64,000 nt of DNA from JAVVHH01 sp963848035 (GTDB taxonomy: Bacteria > Pseudomonadota > Alphaproteobacteria > Acetobacterales > Acetobacteraceae), in the NCBI GenBank assembly GCA_963848035.1, contig CAWKCD010000001.1, positions 1-64,000 of the forward strand, in the 5' to 3' direction. The notes under the pieces are model-generated. The model was not told the DNA's origin. It worked only from the letters and a program-made list of their open reading frames with translations, and searched no databases. Positions 52,578 through 61,308 of this stretch are shown here, in pieces (within the stretch, counting starts at the first letter, position 1; each line of letters begins with the position of its first letter). The translations under genes and the position numbers were made by a program.

Positions 52578-53579
52578 ATGCTGCGCCCCGCCACCATCCT
52601 CGCCGCCCTCCTCTGCGCCCCCCTCTGCGCCCCCCTGGCGCACGCCGCCGACATCACCCCCGCCATCGTCTTCGACATGGGCGGCAAATTCGACAAATCC
52701 TTCAACGAAAGCGTCCACGACGGCGCCGAAGCCTTCACCAAATCGACCGGCACCGCCGTCCGCGAATTCGAGCCCCAGAACGACACCCAGCGCGAACAAG
52801 CCCTCCGCAACTTCGCCAATCGCGGCCAAGATCCCATCATCGCCGTCGGCTTCAGCCAAGCCACCGCCGTCAAAACCGTCGCCGCCGAATTCCCGAAAAT
52901 CCGCTTCGTCATCATCGACTCCGTCGTCGACGCCCCCAACGTCCAATCCATCCTCTTCCGCGAGGAACAGGGCAGCTACCTAGCCGGCCTCATCGCCGCC
53001 CTGCGCAGCGCCACCGGCACCATCGGCTTCGTCGGCGGCATGGACGTCCCCCTCATCCGCAAATTCGCCTGCGGCTACGAACAGGGCGCCAAACACGCCA
53101 ACCCCCAAATCAAAGTCCTCCAGAACATGACCGGCTCCACCCCCGCCGCCTGGGCCGACCCCGTCCGCGGCGCCGAACTCACCCGCTCCCAGATCGAGCG
53201 CGGCGCCGACGTCGTCTTCCAAGCCGCCGGCGCCACAGGGATCGGCATCCTCCAAGCCGCCGCCGACGCCGGCAAATACGGCATCGGCGTCGACAGCAAC
53301 CAGGACGCGCTCCACCCCGGCCACGTCCTCACCTCCATGGTCAAACGCGTCGACGTCGCCACCACCACCACGCTCTCCGCCGCCCGCGACGGCACCTGGA
53401 AGCCCGGCACCACCATCCTCGGCCTGGAACAAAACGGCGTCGCCCTCACCTTCGACCAATACAACGCGCCCGCCGTCACCGAAGACATGAAGTCCAAAGT
53501 CGAAACCACCCGCGCCGAAATCATCGCCGGCACCCTCAAAGTCCACGACTACACCAGCGACAACACCTGCCCCCCATGA
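52578..53579 (+). CDS. BMP family ABC importer solute-binding protein (nucleoside-type)
   Basis: A 333-residue periplasmic protein of the BmpA/PnrA family. ATG 52578 follows AGAGGAG. Signal peptide: TILAALLCAPLCAPLAHAAD, cleavage after AHA. Family motifs are VFDMGGKFDKSFNESVHDGA near residue 32, FSQATAVKTVAAEFPKIRF near 93, SYLAGLIAALRSATGTIGFVGG cited by SYLAGLIA near 133, ADVVFQAAGATGIGILQAA near 212 and GIGVDSNQDALHPGHVLTSM near 236. Members bind nucleosides or purine-like ligands for a YufNOPQ-type importer. ATPase follows with ATGA overlap; the permeases are 9 kb further right, beyond accessory DNA. Confidence 0.93.
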   Translation: MLRPATILAALLCAPLCAPLAHAADITPAIVFDMGGKFDKSFNESVHDGAEAFTKSTGTAVREFEPQNDTQREQALRNFANRGQDPIIAVGFSQATAVKTVAAEFPKIRFVIIDSVVDAPNVQSILFREEQGSYLAGLIAALRSATGTIGFVGGMDVPLIRKFACGYEQGAKHANPQIKVLQNMTGSTPAAWADPVRGAELTRSQIERGADVVFQAAGATGIGILQAAADAGKYGIGVDSNQDALHPGHVLTSMVKRVDVATTTTLSAARDGTWKPGTTILGLEQNGVALTFDQYNAPAVTEDMKSKVETTRAEIIAGTLKVHDYTSDNTCPP

Positions 53580-55220
53580 CCTCCCATCTTCTCTCCCTCT
53601 CCCTCCGGGAGAGGGCCGCGGTGACGCGGCCATCCAGGGCGGAAGACCCCGACCCCCGCCGTAGAACTCCGCGCCATCTCCAAACGTTTCGGCCCCGTCC
53701 AAGCCAACCGCGCCATCGACCTCATCGTCCAGCCCCGCTCCATCCACGGCATCATCGGCGAAAACGGCGCCGGCAAATCGACCCTCATGTCGATCCTCCA
53801 CGGCTTCCACCAAGCCAATTCCGGCGCCATCCTGATCGACGGCCACGAAGTCACCATCCAAGACAGCCGCGCCGCCTACCGCCACGGCATCGGCATGGTC
53901 TACCAGCACTTCATGCTGATCGACCGCTTCACCGTGCTCGAGAACATCATGCTCGGCGCCGAATCCGGCCCCCTCCTCGCCCGCTCCGCCGCCCAAGCCC
54001 GCGCCGCCCTGACCCAACTCGCCGACACCTACGGCCTCCACGTCGACCCGGCCGCCACCGTCGCCACCCTCCCCCTCGGCCAACGCCAACGCGTCGAAAT
54101 CCTCCGCGCCCTCTACCGCGGCGCCCGCATCCTCATCCTCGACGAACCCACCGGCGTCCTCACCCCCGCCGAAGCCGACGACCTCTTCCGCGTCCTCCGC
54201 GCGCTGCGCGACCAAGGCGCCGCCATCCTCCTCGTCACCCACAAACTCCGCGAGATCATGGCCGTCACCGACCGCGTCTCCGTCATGCGCGCCGGCGCCA
54301 TGGTCGCCCACCGCACCACCGCCGAAACGACCCAAGCCGAACTCGGCGAACTCATGATCGGCCGCCGCCCCACCCCCGTCCCCCGTCCCGAAGCCCGCCC
54401 CGAATCGCGCCCCGGCCCCCTCATCCTGGAAGCCCGCAACCTCACCATCACCGACGACGCCGGAATCCCCCGCGTCCACGACCTCGACCTGCACATAAAC
54501 GCCGGCGAAATCCTCGCCATCGCCGGCGTCGCCGGCAACGGCCAAGGCGAACTCCTCGAAGCCCTCGCCGGCCTCCGCCGCCCCACCCAAGGCACCATCC
54601 GCCTCCAAAACGCCCCCCTCTACCCCGCCCCGAACTTCGACCCGGCCACGCTCCGCGCCCGCGGCATCGCCCACATCCCCGAAGACCGCCTCCGCGACGC
54701 CCTCCTCCCCTCGGCCACCGCCGCCGACACCGCCATCCTCGGCCACCAAGCCGACCCCGCCTACCGCACCCGCCTCTTCCTCCTCTCCCCCGCCCGCATC
54801 GCCGCCCACGCCCTCGGCCTGATGCGCGCCTACGACGTCCGCCCCCCCAACCCCGCCCTGCGCGCCGCCCAACTCTCCGGCGGCAACCAGCAAAAACTCG
54901 TCCTCGCCCGCGAGATCGAGCGCGACCCCCTCCTCCTCCTCGTCGGCCAACCCACCCGCGGCGTCGACATCGGCGGCATCGAAGCCATCCACACCCGCCT
55001 CCTCGCCGCCCGCGCCGCCGGCAAAGCCATCCTCCTCGTCAGCGTCGAACTCGACGAAATCCTCGCCCTGGCCGACCGCATCCTCGTCCTCTCCGCCGGC
55101 CGCCTCATCGGCGAACTCCCCATCGCCGAAGCCACGATCGACCGCCTCGCCCCCCTCATCGCCGGCCTCCCCGACCCGGCGACCGCCCACCCAAACAAAC
55201 TTCCGCCCAAATATCGATAG
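53576..55220 (+). pseudogene. BMP-type importer double ATPase (YufO-like) with repeat insertion and 5' frameshift
   Basis: A two-domain sugar/nucleoside-type ATPase of about 545 residues. ATG 53576 overlaps the binding-protein stop (ATGA), as expected. The first 27 codons are REP-derived (LLSLSLRERAAVTR), then the frame is wrong by one at the CCCCC run 53653-53657; one C fewer gives DPAVELRAISKRFGPVQ and the family domain. Alone, the open frame from the internal ATG 53787 would lack Walker A. Domain 1 has IIGENGAGKST, MVYQHFMLIDRFTV, PLGQRQRVEIL and LILDEPTGVLTP. Domain 2 has the variant loop GVAGNGQGELLEALAG and LSGGNQQKLVLAREI, normal for this family. The repeat insertion seems genuine; the shift may be a base error. 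Confidence 0.82.
53587..53640. repeat. REP-like palindromic repeat, CTCCCTCTCC family, copy 3, inside a gene start
   Basis: CTCCCTCTCCCTCCGGGAGA and GGGCCGCGG match copies 1 and 2; the tail GACGCGGCCATCCAGGGCGG matches the right part of the element at 37,287, so this looks like a composite of two repeat families. It lies between the overlapping start codon of the ATPase gene and its first recognisable residues and is translated in the present frame. Confidence 0.78.
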
Positions 55221-55852
55221 CCCATCACACGCACATCGTGATCTGGACGGCACTCACCCAGACCGCCCTACCCCCAACCGAGCACAGATGACTGACACGA
55301 CCCGACAAGCCGCTTGCCCTGTCGGCCGTGTCCGTCTGGGAGCTTCGCCTCAAATGGCACCGCTTCCCCATCCCCGGGGCGAGGAAGCGGCCGATCGGTC
55401 CTGCTTCCACCGTGGCCTTTGCCGCGTCCTTATTTGAGAGTTCCTACCCCGACCGCCCGTCACGCAGCCTCCGCGCTAACCCACCCGCTCGAGCATAGAG
55501 ATCTCGTTGATGAGTTGCTGCTTGTGCAGGCGCTGAAACACGGCGTGCGCCCCCTACCGCGCGACGCAAATCCTTTCATGGTTTCCGTCAGGGTTGGGGC
55601 CGAAACCTGACACACGGCTTTTGAAGAAGTTGTGCGCTTAAGCTGACATTGGCCGCGAGATCGGGCTAGGCAGGAACGCCGTGTTTGACATCGTCGATCG
55701 CATCCGAGCGGCATTGAGCGTCCCGGCTCAGCAATGGTTTATGCTCGAGATAAAGCGTGCTAGCTAGCGGGTCCGCGGGTTGCTCGTCGCCGCGCTCCCA
55801 CCGTCAAACCGGAAAGTACTGATAACGATAGAACACAGGGAAGCCGCCCGAC
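55221..55852. other. Left end of the accessory block: toxin and helix-turn-helix remnants
   Basis: Non-functional DNA after the ATPase gene. It contains a vapC remnant (listed separately) and, at about 55,644-55,767, an open frame ADIGREIGLGRNAVFDIVDR ending KRAS with a helix-turn-helix-like pattern but no start codon. Composition is less GC-biased than the importer genes on either side, marking the left junction of the block that splits the importer operon. Confidence 0.5.
55304..55580 (+). pseudogene. PIN-domain (VapC-like toxin) gene remnant
   Basis: Two pieces in different frames resemble parts of a VapC PIN-domain ribonuclease. Piece 1 (from about 55304): DKPLALSAVSVWELRLKWHR followed by FPIPGARK, like the VapC segment with the conserved SAxSxWE. 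Piece 2 (about 55,495-55,575): EHRDLVDELLLVQALKHGVR, like the C-terminal H-R-D-x-x-D-x-x-L-x-x-QA helix. The N-terminal catalytic DTH strand is absent and the frame is broken in between. No vapB antitoxin is seen. I judge it a decayed toxin gene. Confidence 0.55.
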
Positions 55853-57425
55853 ATGCAAGCGACCCACAGGCTCAGCCGCCGCCACGCCATCGCCTCCGCA
55901 GCCGCGCTTGCCGCGACCGGCCTGGCGAAACCGGCCGTGGCCCAAACCGCGAGCCGTGTACTGAGGGTTCGCCCCACCTTTGATCTGACCGCAATCGACC
56001 CGCTGGCGGCCCTTTCTACGCCAGGAGTGGAAGCCGCGTTCATGGTGTTCGACTGTCTTTACTCCCTTGACGCATCCCTCGTTCCGCGCCCGCAGATGGC
56101 TGCCGGGCACGACCTTTCCGCCGACGGTCTGACATGGCGGATCACGCTGCGTGACGGACTTTTCTTCCATGACGGCGAAAGGGTTCGCGCCCGAGACGCG
56201 ACCGCTTCGATTGATCGATGGATGCAGCGCGACGCAATGGGACGTGCCCTGAAGGCGCGGATGGCGGAGCTTCGCACCGTCGACGACCGCAGCTTTGAAA
56301 TTCAACTGAAGCGCCCGTTCGCGTTGGTGCTGGAGTGTTTGGCAAGCCTGGCATTATTCGTGCTGCCCGCCCGGATCGCCGAAAAATACAACGCGTTCAC
56401 CCCGATCGAAGAATTCGTCGGCAGTGGGCCTTTTGTGTTCCTCAACGACGAATGGATGACCGGCTCATTGGCCGCGTTTCGTCGCAACGCTCGTTACATA
56501 CCTCGTGACGAGCCGCCATCGAATGTGCACCGGCGGCAAAAAAGTATGGGTCGACAGGGTAGAGTTTCACACCATTCCTGATGCCTCCGTGGCCGCATCG
56601 GCGCTGCAGAGCGGCGAGATCGACATCATGTTCGCCCCTCCAATCGATCTCGTCGGCATGCTTTCGCGCAGCAGCGGGGTGACCGTTGAGCACCTTGATC
56701 CCACTGGCTGGATATTGATCCTTACGCTGAATTCGAAGGTTCCGCCGCTCGACAACCCGATGCTCCGTCGCGCCCTGTTGATGGCCATATCGCAAACCGA
56801 CTGCCTGACGGCATTGGGAGAAACAGCGGCGCCGGGTGCCGCGCGCGTCACGCTTTTTCCGCCGGGCACTCCTTTAGCGAGGCGGGCTGGCGCAGACGAA
56901 CTCCCCGCCTCCGGCAACCTCGACCGCGCCCGACAGTTGGTCCGCGAGAGCGGTTACGACGGAACCAAGCTGCCGCTACTGGTCGCCACGGACGTCAACG
57001 AACTAACCGTCGTCGGCCAGGTAGTTCATCAAACGATGAGAGACATCGGCCTGAACGTCGACTACCAAGCCACCGAATTCGGCTCGATCATGCAACGCCG
57101 CAACAATGCTGATAAGCCCGGCGTGTGGAGCGCCTATCCATCATCGGTCAACGCCATCGCGGCCAGTACACCGGGCACGAACTACGCCCTGAACGGCTAC
57201 GGCATCCCACCTGACCCGCGCATGGCGCGCTACATCGAGGACTGGTTCGACGCGCCGGACCTCACGGGACAGAGGACCGCAGCCGAACAGATCCAAACGC
57301 GCTTCCTCGAGGCTCCAAGCTACATTCCAGTATGCCAGAGGTACAACGCCATCGCTCACCGGACCAATGTCACGGACATAGTGCCGGGGTACAACCTGCG
57401 CTGTTGGGGCTTGCGCAAGGCCTGA
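55853..57425 (+). pseudogene. Foreign family-5 solute-binding protein, frameshifted
   Basis: A binding protein of about 524 residues in two frames. From ATG 55853 it has a twin-arginine leader (LSRRHAIASAAALAATGLAK) and family motifs TLRDGLFFHDGERVRARD and SGPFVFLNDEWMTG. The frame is lost near 56530-56537 where one extra base precedes CTGGKKVWVDRVEF; the second frame then runs to 57425 with LQSGEIDIMFAP, LTLNSKVPPLDNPMLRRALL (the DNPxLRRAL motif) and NYALNGYGIPPDPRMARYI near the end. Base composition and codon choice are noticeably less extreme than in the three chromosomal binding proteins of this window, so it was acquired separately. No permease or ATPase genes accompany it. Confidence 0.8.
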
Positions 57426-58016
57426 CTGGGAAGCAGTCATATGACCCACAACATCCGGCTGTAAGGATTGATTCTTGTTCCGATGACAACAATGGGCCGT
57501 CCACGAGGGGGCAGCAAGCGGTAGATGGGGTGCTCTTCCGCACCCCACCTTCCCTTTGCTGCCCATCGACTGAATAGGGTGCGACGCTGCACTTCAAGCA
57601 ACGTTGTGCGTCAGCCGGGACCGTCCGCTTCAAGGTTGCACCACGCGTCCGTTGAATGACCGGCATTGTGATGGGTATCGGATGCCGGCCTGGACCGGCC
57701 GAGCGACAAGGGGCGGGCCGGCATCCGATACCCGCCAGTGCACGAACCCGCGGGAAACAGGCGCCGCGCTATGGAGTTTTAGGGAATCCGGTGCAGGCGC
57801 GAAGGTTCCAGCACGTCGCCGAGCCAGCCCTCGAGCGGTAGGACCGTGCGCGTGGACGGTCCTCTGACCCCTCAGCCCTGCCAGGTTGAAGCGGCAACTT
57901 TAGTAATCGCGTTGTCTTCGATGCGGTGGTGTCGCTTGTAAAGGAGCCGTAGGCACGAGGGGACCGCCATCGCAGCAGCAACGCTTCGATGATCGACTGA
58001 GGTTGGCCGTGCCGGG
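57426..58016. other. Intergenic stretch with two strong hairpins next to the IS91-type element
   Basis: No gene was recognised in these 590 bp. Two hairpins stand out (listed separately): the 18-bp perfect inverted repeat at 57,673-57,733 and the stem AGGACCGT/ACGGTCCT at 57,840-57,863. Both lie downstream of the transposase gene (which is read right to left), where IS91-type elements carry their replication origin end. Confidence 0.5.
57673..57733. repeat. Perfect 18-bp inverted repeat
   Basis: GGGTATCGGATGCCGGCC at 57673-57690 and its exact inverse GGCCGGCATCCGATACCC at 57716-57733, separated by 25 bases. The perfect arms suggest recent origin or selection. It may be the end of the IS91-type element, a recombination site of the neighbouring tyrosine recombinase, or a terminator of the binding-protein gene. 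Confidence 0.75.
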
Positions 58017-59204
58017 TCACGGCGCCACACCGGCTGGCAGGCACAAGCGAGGCGGGGCGCGTGCTCGGAAGGTCGGCTCGAAGATGTCGATGATGACCAT
58101 GCGGCCGCCGCAGCAGGGACACGGTGGTCTTGGATTGAATGGCTCCTCCGGTTCCGCCGGCTCCAAGGCTGGGACCGCTAGAAGTTCGCGGGCCCGAGCG
58201 ACGTTAGCCTTGCGGCCTCCACTGGCGAGCAGACCGTAGTGGCGGATGCGGTGGAAACCTCGTGGCAGGACGTGCAGCAGAAAGCGTCGGATGAACTCGT
58301 CGGCCTGGAGCGTCATGGTGCGATGGCGATCAGCCTCGCCGCGGCGGTAATCCTTGTAACGGAACGTCACGCCGGCCTCGCCGAACGAGATCAGGCGGCG
58401 GTTCGAAATCGCGACCCGGTGGGTGTAGCGTGAGAGATAGGCGAGGACGGCCTCGGGCCCAGAGAACGGGGGTTTGGCGTAGACGACCCATCGCTTTCGT
58501 CGGGCCAGTGCCAGATGACGATTGAACGCGCGTCGGTCACTCAGGCCGTCATGGGCGCCGAAAAACTGGAGGCGCCCACCGCTGTGAAGCTCTCCCAGAC
58601 GGGTCAAGAAAAGCCGCCGGAACAGTTTTCCCAGCACACGGACTGGCAGCAGGAACGCCGGCCGGGATGAGACCCAGCGGGCGCCGTCGAGCGAGATGCC
58701 ACCGCCGGGCACGATCATGTGGATATGCGGATGGTGCGTCATCGCAGAGCCCCAGGTATGGAGCACGGCGGTGATACCGATACGCGCACCTAAATGGCGC
58801 GGGTCGGCAGCGATGGTGGTCATCGTCTCGGACGCGGCTTTGAACAGTAGGTCATAGATCGCCGCCTTGTTGTGGAATGCGATGTCGGCGATCTCGACGG
58901 GCAGCGTGAAGACCACGTGGAAGTAGCCGACCGGCAGCAGGTCGGCCTCGCGGGCAGCCAGCCATTCGCGCGCCGCGGCGCCCTGGCACTTGGGGCAGTG
59001 TCGGTTGCCGCAACTGTTGTAGGCGACGCGCCGGTGCCCGCAATCCTCACAGCTCTCGACATGGCCGCCGAGGGCTGCGGTGCGGCAGGTCTCGATGGCC
59101 GACATCACCTTGAGCTGGTGCAGGCTCAGATGTCCGGCATGAGTGGCCCGATAGGCGGTTCCAGCAGCACGGAAGATGTCGGCAACCTCGAGCGCGGCTC
59201 GCAC
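58017..59204 (-). CDS. IS91 family transposase (HUH, zinc-binding)
   Basis: A 395-residue rolling-circle transposase starting at GTG 59204. The N-terminal zinc-binding domain is CEDCGHRRVAYNSCGNRHCP followed by KCQ; the HUH motif is HHPHIHMIVPGGG near residue 150; the catalytic tyrosine region is LAYLSRYTHRVAISNRRLI near 245, followed by FRYKDYR. A C-terminal CPCCGGRM zinc-like motif is also present. Such enzymes nick single strands at the origin end and transpose by replication without target duplication, and can carry neighbouring DNA along. Intact and probably functional. Confidence 0.93.
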   Translation of the reverse strand: MRAALEVADIFRAAGTAYRATHAGHLSLHQLKVMSAIETCRTAALGGHVESCEDCGHRRVAYNSCGNRHCPKCQGAAAREWLAAREADLLPVGYFHVVFTLPVEIADIAFHNKAAIYDLLFKAASETMTTIAADPRHLGARIGITAVLHTWGSAMTHHPHIHMIVPGGGISLDGARWVSSRPAFLLPVRVLGKLFRRLFLTRLGELHSGGRLQFFGAHDGLSDRRAFNRHLALARRKRWVVYAKPPFSGPEAVLAYLSRYTHRVAISNRRLISFGEAGVTFRYKDYRRGEADRHRTMTLQADEFIRRFLLHVLPRGFHRIRHYGLLASGGRKANVARARELLAVPALEPAEPEEPFNPRPPCPCCGGRMVIIDIFEPTFRARAPPRLCLPAGVAP

Positions 59205-59211
59205 CGCCGGT

Positions 59212-60117
59212 TCAGCCGCCCGGGCTGTTGCCCTCCATCAGCAGCTTGAGGTGTTCGATCGGGCTGGTCACCGCCCGGATCGTCTTGGTCGCCACCCGGG
59301 CATACAACGCTGTCGTGTCGAGCTTGGAATGTCCGAGCAGCACTTGGATGACGCGGATGTCGACGTCCTGCTCCAGGAGATGGGTGGCAAAGCTGTGGCG
59401 CAGCGTATGTGGTGTCACGCGCGTTTTGATGCCGGCGGCTTCGGCAGCCTCGTGGACAGCGCGATTGAGCTGACGCGTCGACAGCGGTTCGACGGGATTG
59501 CGACCAGGGAAAAGCCAGCCGTTCGGCAACATGACGGAGCGCCGCTTGCCCTCCCGCCACCACAGCCGCAGCAGATCGAGCAGTTGCGGCGACAGCATGG
59601 CGTTGCGGTCCTTGCGGCCTTTGCCCTGCTCGACGCGGATCAGCATGCGGGTATTGTCGATGTCGCCCACCTTGAGCGCCGTGACTTCCGATACCCGCAA
59701 CCCGGCACCGTACGCGGTGCCGAGTGCTGCCCTGTATTTCGCTCCTGGCGCCGCCTCGAGCAGCCGCCCGACCTCCTCGACGCTCAGTACGTTGGGGAGT
59801 TTGCGCGGGTAGCGGACGATTACCAGCCGCCGCGCCAGATCAGGCCGATCGGTCGTGACGGTGAAGAAGAAGCGCAGCGCCGACACCGACGTGTTGATGC
59901 TGGGTGGCTGCATGCCGATTTCGGCCTGGTGAACCTGGAACCGTCGGACATCTTCGATGGTGGCTGCATCGGGGGAACGCCGTAGAAAGGCAGCAAAGCT
60001 TCGTACGGAGCGAACATAGTCGCGTTGTGTCTCCTCTCGAAGACCGCGCATGGCCATGTCTTCGAGCATCCGCTGACGCAGGGGGCTGACAGCGGGTTGA
60101 ACGGCTGATTGCAACAT
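59212..60117 (-). CDS. Tyrosine recombinase/integrase of the IS91-type element
   Basis: A 301-residue phage-integrase family recombinase. Start ATG 60117 with AAGGAT upstream. The N-terminal SAM-like domain (LREETQRDYVRSVRSFAAFL) binds core sites; the catalytic residues are R in YGAGLRVSEVTALKVGDID, K in GKGRKDR, H-x-x-R in VTPHTLRHSFATHLL, H in VLLGHSKLDTT and the nucleophile Tyr in TALYARVATKT. All are present. It ends 7 bp before the transposase gene, so both are one transcript. In this IS91 subgroup the recombinase is thought to assist resolution or circularisation; that role is not proven. Confidence 0.92.
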   Translation of the reverse strand: MLQSAVQPAVSPLRQRMLEDMAMRGLREETQRDYVRSVRSFAAFLRRSPDAATIEDVRRFQVHQAEIGMQPPSINTSVSALRFFFTVTTDRPDLARRLVIVRYPRKLPNVLSVEEVGRLLEAAPGAKYRAALGTAYGAGLRVSEVTALKVGDIDNTRMLIRVEQGKGRKDRNAMLSPQLLDLLRLWWREGKRRSVMLPNGWLFPGRNPVEPLSTRQLNRAVHEAAEAAGIKTRVTPHTLRHSFATHLLEQDVDIRVIQVLLGHSKLDTTALYARVATKTIRAVTSPIEHLKLLMEGNSPGG

Positions 60118-60560
60118 CGGGGATCCTTTTGAGCTGGAGGGCGAACCCCCCATGCTCGGACCCACAACTCGCCCGTCTCAACAGGTCATTGCGCTCGACG
60201 ATGACCCACCGCTCGGCGCGAAGCGCCGCTCCCGCGCGAGCGGGTTCGTGCATTGGCGCATTCCCGCCGGGAGCTGATTGCGGGATAAGGTCGGAAGACC
60301 CCGGTCCGGTCAAGGGTAGCGAACGTCTGAAGTGGAGCGTCTGCACTGCCTTAGAGGCTGGCGCCGATCCCACTGCTCGCGGGCGGGTAACGTCAAATCC
60401 GGAGCGTCGAATGGTTCTGGAAGTGGAGGCGTGCGCGGCAAGTCCGGCATCGAACTGCCCGCCACGACCCCTTGCAGCTTTCGTTGGACAATGCAACGCT
60501 GTCATAACGACCATGGCGATGAGCCCGGTGAACCCGGGTGCTTGGCAGGGAGTTGGTGGG
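60118..60560. other. Intergenic stretch upstream of the recombinase gene
   Basis: About 440 bp between divergent genes. It should hold the promoter of the recombinase/transposase unit and the upstream end of the element, but no clear terminal sequence is seen. Short GC-rich palindromic pieces occur near 60,215-60,240 (GGCGCGAAGCGCC). Overlapping short ORFs have no recognisable domain. Confidence 0.4.
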
Positions 60561-61016
60561 GTGTCTGAACAAGGGACCGCGGAAGCGACAACTCCCGTCA
60601 AAGTGATCGCGTCCGTTACCGTGCTTCGGCCACGGGAAGTTCTCCTCGCAAAATACCGTGGTTTTCCGGATAATCAAAGTGGCTGGTTCGTCCCACACGA
60701 TATCGTTCCAATCTCACATGATCCAGATGAAATAGCGTCGGCAGTCTTGGAAAAGCAGTTCGGGATCGCGGGTCAGCATCCAACAATTCACCATATCGAA
60801 TCTTTTATTGGTAGAGATAAGTCATGGCACCTTTGTCTCCATTACCAATACCCGGTCCAGGATGAGCCGCTATTGGTCATTTCTCCGTCCATCGCTGAAC
60901 ATCAGTGGTTCCCTCTTGACCAAATGCCATCCGCCGAGACGGTCGCCCATAGGGGTTGGGCACTTGGCATCGTCAACCGGGTCGTGAGCGCCCGCACAAA
61001 GCAACATCACACCTAA
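60561..61016 (+). CDS. NUDIX-domain-like protein with degenerate Nudix box
   Basis: A 151-residue protein starting at GTG 60561 (AGGGAG upstream). The strand pattern VIASVTVLRPREVLLAKYRG, the region GWFVPHDIVPISHDPDEIAS where a Nudix helix should begin, and the C-terminal QWFPLDQMPSAETVAHRGWA (the typical E/xWFxLDxLP segment) show a Nudix fold. However, the REUxEE core of the Nudix box is missing: the helix reads AVLEKQFGI. The protein is therefore unlikely to be a standard metal-dependent pyrophosphatase and may be a sensor or binding protein. Codon use is less GC-biased than that of neighbours; it belongs to the accessory block. Confidence 0.7.
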   Translation: MSEQGTAEATTPVKVIASVTVLRPREVLLAKYRGFPDNQSGWFVPHDIVPISHDPDEIASAVLEKQFGIAGQHPTIHHIESFIGRDKSWHLCLHYQYPVQDEPLLVISPSIAEHQWFPLDQMPSAETVAHRGWALGIVNRVVSARTKQHHT

Positions 61017-61308
61017 ATCAACGCGAGGACAACGACCCAAACCAGCGCTACCGCGACTGGATGTGCTTTTGCGATCGCACGAATGCTGGCAGGGGCCCAT
61101 CAAGCCGTTGGGTTCGTAAGCGTAGCGCCACGCGCCAATGATGCGTCGACCGAGTGACCGCTTTTCGGTAGACCGCTTGTTCGGCTGAACGGCTTAGACT
61201 GGGTGCGTATCGGCCGTCAGCCAGCGCCGACAACTGGCAGCCGTCACCATCGCCTTCTCAACAAGCCAGGAGCTAATTTAGGTCCGATTACCGACCGGCT
61301 CCTTGCTG

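Larger units (their letters stand above)
57840..60117 (-). mobile_element. IS91-type rolling-circle element with companion tyrosine recombinase (ends approximate)
   Basis: A minus-strand module of a tyrosine recombinase gene followed 7 bp later by an IS91 family transposase gene; this gene pair is characteristic of one IS91 subgroup. Ends are not defined by terminal inverted repeats in this family. I place the downstream (origin) side at the hairpin 57,840-57,863 and the upstream side just before the recombinase start, but the true termini could extend to 57,673 on one side and about 60,300 on the other. It lies within the block that splits the BMP importer operon. Confidence 0.65.

Noticed and set aside
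55644..55767. Helix-turn-helix-like frame (IGREIGLGRNAV) resembling a GcrA- or sigma-type HTH
   Set aside because: No start codon, only about 40 residues, and no partner domain; kept only as a remark.
57673..57733. Integron attC site or CRISPR-like repeat
   Set aside because: Single perfect inverted repeat without the attC R/L box layout, and no repeated spacer pattern.
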